Positions 60,951 through 64,000 of a stretch of 64,000 bases of DNA are shown in pieces. The stretch lies in NCBI RefSeq assembly GCF_002865645.1, contig NW_020194686.1, positions 488,385-552,384 of the forward strand, written 5' to 3'. Positions within the stretch are counted from its first letter, which is position 1; each line of letters begins with the position of its first letter. Below the pieces are notes generated by a model that saw only the letters and a list, made by a program, of their open reading frames with translations, was not told the DNA's origin and did no database searches. The DNA is from Hyaloscypha bicolor E (Eukaryota > Ascomycota > Leotiomycetes > Helotiales > Hyaloscyphaceae). The position numbers and the translations under genes are program-made.

Positions 60951-61615
60951 TCTTATAAACCTATTCTCCTTATAAACTATTATATCTCAAACTAGATACA
61001 AGCCTATAGAATATATAATAATAGAATATATTATAGTAAACGATTTCTTTATTAGATCTATCTAATCTAATTACTTTATAAATAATAATAATTTCAAGAA
61101 ATTAGTAAGAAAATAAAGATATAAAATTAATCTAAACTTTACTAAAGTAAATAAGATAACTAAGTTCTTAGATACTAAGCTATTTTAATATATTCTCTAT
61201 AAAATAGTTAATAATAACTTTTGGGAGCTATTTAGATATAACTTTAAAAACTTTATCTATTAAGAAAACTTTAATAAATTCGAACTCCTAGAAATATTAT
61301 ACTTATATAAGATTCTTTAATATAGTAATATATTTATATAATAGAATAATAATACTAATACTATTATAAATACCTTATATATTATTATAAAAGAAAATAA
61401 ATAATATATATAATTAAACGAGGATATATTAATAACTAGACTAGACTTTATTAAGGAACTAATCCTATTAGGCTTTATTATTCTTATAAAGAATAAGTAC
61501 CTAGAATCTATTATTTTTAATATTCCTATATTACTATTACCTTCTTTACTATTTCCTTTATTACTATATCCTATATCTTTACTAGATTTATATACTAATA
61601 CGGAAGCTTTAGGAA
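60951..61615 (+). mobile_element. Copia 5' internal fragment
   Basis: Follows the LTR above and matches positions 1-325 of the window in the same orientation. It therefore represents the start of the copia internal region. It is cut at 61,615 by a gypsy LTR. Confidence 0.55.
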
Positions 61616-64000
61616 TATAATATATATAGGGTTATATATAACTTAAGGATATATAATAAACCTCGAATATTATGGGTATTAATTAGAGAGATTAGTAGCC
61701 TTTTAATATCCCAACTAACTACTATTTATATTATATATATTAGGCTTATAAATTACTAATTATATATATACTATCGGGGCCTTCTATTTAGAGGGGGCTT
61801 CCCTAAACCTTATAGGAGGAATAGAGATTAGTTTTATATTAAATTTAATACTATAGTTTTATAATATACTAATTTATTCTATTATCTTATTATTTACTAA
61901 TAAATACCTTATAAGCTAATCTTTCTATCCTTAAAAAAAATAGTTTAATAAGTAATTATATCTCGAAATCTGTGAAATATATAACTTCTTACTAAAGCTA
62001 TTCCTATAGAAGAAGTTAACTAGATTAACCCTAATACGGGTAATAGTAAAGGCTTATCTAATACTTTTAATAGAGCCCCTTAAAAGCCTCTAAAAGCCAG
62101 TAATAATAATATAAATAATTCCGGTAATAATTAAGATACCGAGATTAATACCCAAGTTATTACTACTTAAGCTATAAAATAGGGCTTATATACTAAAATT
62201 AAAGTACTCTAATAAAAGCAAGAATTAGTAGATATAATTAACTAATATATCCTATAGTTAAAGTAATATAAGAATATTCTTAAAAATACCTTATAATTTA
62301 CTATATCTTATAAAAACTCTATTTATAAATCTACTCTATTTTTCTCGGTAATTCTTACTAGGGAACTTCCTAAAATAGGATTAGAACTCACTTCCTTTCC
62401 TAATATAATAAGTTTTAAGAGTAATTTTAATACTATTTATTAGGAGCTATTATATAATATTCTAAAGATATATTTAAACTAAAAGAAGCTTTTTAAGGTC
62501 CGGATACCTGACTTATATTATAGAAAGTTTCTTAAGAAATAGAGAATATTTATATTTTCCTAGGAAGTAATCTTTAGAATCTAACCTTAGACTTATAATA
62601 AATACTTTTCTAAAGTTAATTCTACTATAAGTACCTTTAGAAACAAACCTTATAATACTTGAAAGGCTATAATAAAATAAAGCCTATTATTATATAAGGT
62701 TTATTAGGAATAATTTAAGGCCTACTTAGCTAATATATTTCAAGTATCTTAAACCCGTTAATAAAATGCTTTTAAGAAACTCCGAGATCTTTATTAAAAA
62801 AATAATAAGATAATTACTAAATTATATACTCGGATAATTAGTCTTAAAGTTAACTAGAACCTATATCCTGAGAAAGACCGGATCCGGACTCTTAATACTA
62901 TTTTATCTAACTATAAAACTCGTTAGATACTTATATTTATTCTCTTAAAAGATAAGGTAATATCTATTTCCGAGTAGCTTAAGAAAGCTTAGAAAGCAGA
63001 ATATACTACTTATTCTAAATTAAGAAAAATAAAAACGAGAAAGTCTAGTAAGAGTAGCTTTGCCCCTAAAGACCCTAACTTAGTAAATTCTGATTTATAA
63101 GGCTATTAAAAAAGGAAAAATAAGTTCTAAAGATTATATAAGAAATTCTTAGGTAGTATTTTGGTTTCTTTAAGGCCTTAATAGAATACTAGTTCTACTT
63201 TAGATATAGTTTATTAGACTTATAAATAAAAAAGATATTTCTCAGGAAATATAAAGTATTTCAAATATATTAAATAGGCTTAGTAAAACCCTAATAAGGC
63301 CAAAACCATAAAAGAATTAAGGTATTTATAAAAGCAGGTTAATATTATAGCTATAAAGAAGTATTCTAAAGGAAATTCTTCTAAGAAATAAGGAAAAGAA
63401 AAGGCCAAATCTTAAATATTAATAATTTTGGTTATAATAAAAAAGGTATATTATTTTATATAACTATTTAAGTAAGATTAATATAGCTAGAAATAAATGC
63501 CTTAAAAATATATAGCAGATTCGGTAATATTGAATCAGATTATAACTTCCTTAATAATAATTAGATTTAAAGCCGGGGCTTTATTACCTTAGCTAAATAT
63601 AACTAAGAATTTATAATCTTTTATAAGAACTAATTTAAGATTTATTAAGCCTATAATCTTAAGGTATTTATTATAGATAATTATAATAAGATATATTCTT
63701 TTAAGCTCCGGTTTTATAAATATAAAAATATTAGCTCTTATAGCCTTATCTTTAGTATAGAATTTTATAAAGTAACCCTTATATAATATATAGACTATAT
63801 TAAGAAATAATAGATATATATACCTATATAGCCTAATAATATTAAGATTCTAATACTAAAAAAGTTTAGTAAAAAGCTTAACTAGTATCCTAAGCTAATA
63901 CCTCAAGTCTTATTCTTAACTAAAGGCAAATATAACTATTCTAGATAATAGGCTTTATATATTTATAATAATTACTAGGTCTCTATTTTATTATATGGTT
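61616..64000 (+). mobile_element. Second copy of the left-hand gypsy family, truncated by the window end
   Basis: Starts with a 298-bp LTR (61,616-61,913) that is colinear, in inverse orientation, with 11,173-11,470. The following 2 kb match the inverse of about 9.1-11.1 kb. A clear anchor is the stretch around 62,690-62,780 against 10,320-10,400. It covers gag and the beginning of pol and is RIP-dead. It apparently inserted into the copia sequence before it. Confidence 0.78.

Larger units (their letters stand above)
56900..64000. repeat. Right AT-rich, RIP-mutated block
   Basis: Same composition as the left block: TA excess, CA and TG almost absent, no usable open frame. Entry is gradual. 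From 55.9 kb the sequence is repeat-derived but moderate, and by about 56.9 kb it is fully AT-rich. The block continues past the window end. Confidence 0.92.

Overview
The window looks like a chromosome of a filamentous ascomycete (Pezizomycotina). The genes carry short GT-AG introns of about 46-130 bp. The gene set is fungal: a STAND/NACHT protein, AcrB, DNA primase large subunit, two DUF6594 membrane proteins, a CorA-like protein and a DUF4470 protein. The flanks show strong repeat-induced point mutation (RIP). A lineage below that level, for example Leotiomycetes, would be a guess.

Layout: a gene island of balanced base composition (about 15.69-56.9 kb) lies between two extremely AT-rich blocks. 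In the blocks CA and TG dinucleotides are almost gone, TA is in excess, and no open frame of useful length remains. Both blocks are stacked retrotransposon corpses. On the left, a plus-strand Ty1/copia element is split by a minus-strand Ty3/gypsy element with two recognisable LTRs and a 5-bp target duplication. On the right are a plus-strand gypsy element with a little-mutated 5' LTR, copia LTR and 5' internal sequence, and a second copy of the left-hand gypsy family that runs off the window.

The island, left to right: NACHT/STAND gene with a disturbed N-terminal junction (16.0-18.9 kb); relic of a prolyl 4-hydroxylase-like dioxygenase (minus, 19.5-20.0 kb); secreted type-B carboxylesterase with one intron (21.0-22.8 kb); a pogo-like and a hAT-like miniature transposon (24.8-25.6 kb); DUF6594 gene (minus, 27.8-28.8 kb); long intergenic region; acrB (32.6-35.4 kb); DNA primase large subunit (36.1-37.8 kb); second DUF6594 gene (39.2-40.2 kb); beta-lactamase-fold serine hydrolase (minus, 40.6-42.3 kb); poorly defined small frames (42.4-45.6 kb); wax-synthase-like acyltransferase (45.9-47.3 kb); TPR-DUF4470 gene (minus, 48.5-51.2 kb); ankyrin pseudogene (51.9-52.8 kb); CorA-like gene with a suspicious stop (minus, 52.8-55.6 kb).

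Two genes are conserved housekeeping or regulatory genes (pri2, acrB). The rest is accessory in character: NACHT, DUF6594 twice, CorA-like, ankyrin, esterase and decayed enzymes, as expected in a TE-bounded, fast-evolving region. I see no clear operon-like or biosynthetic cluster. Exon joins were placed by hand from frame, splice motifs and protein-family continuity.
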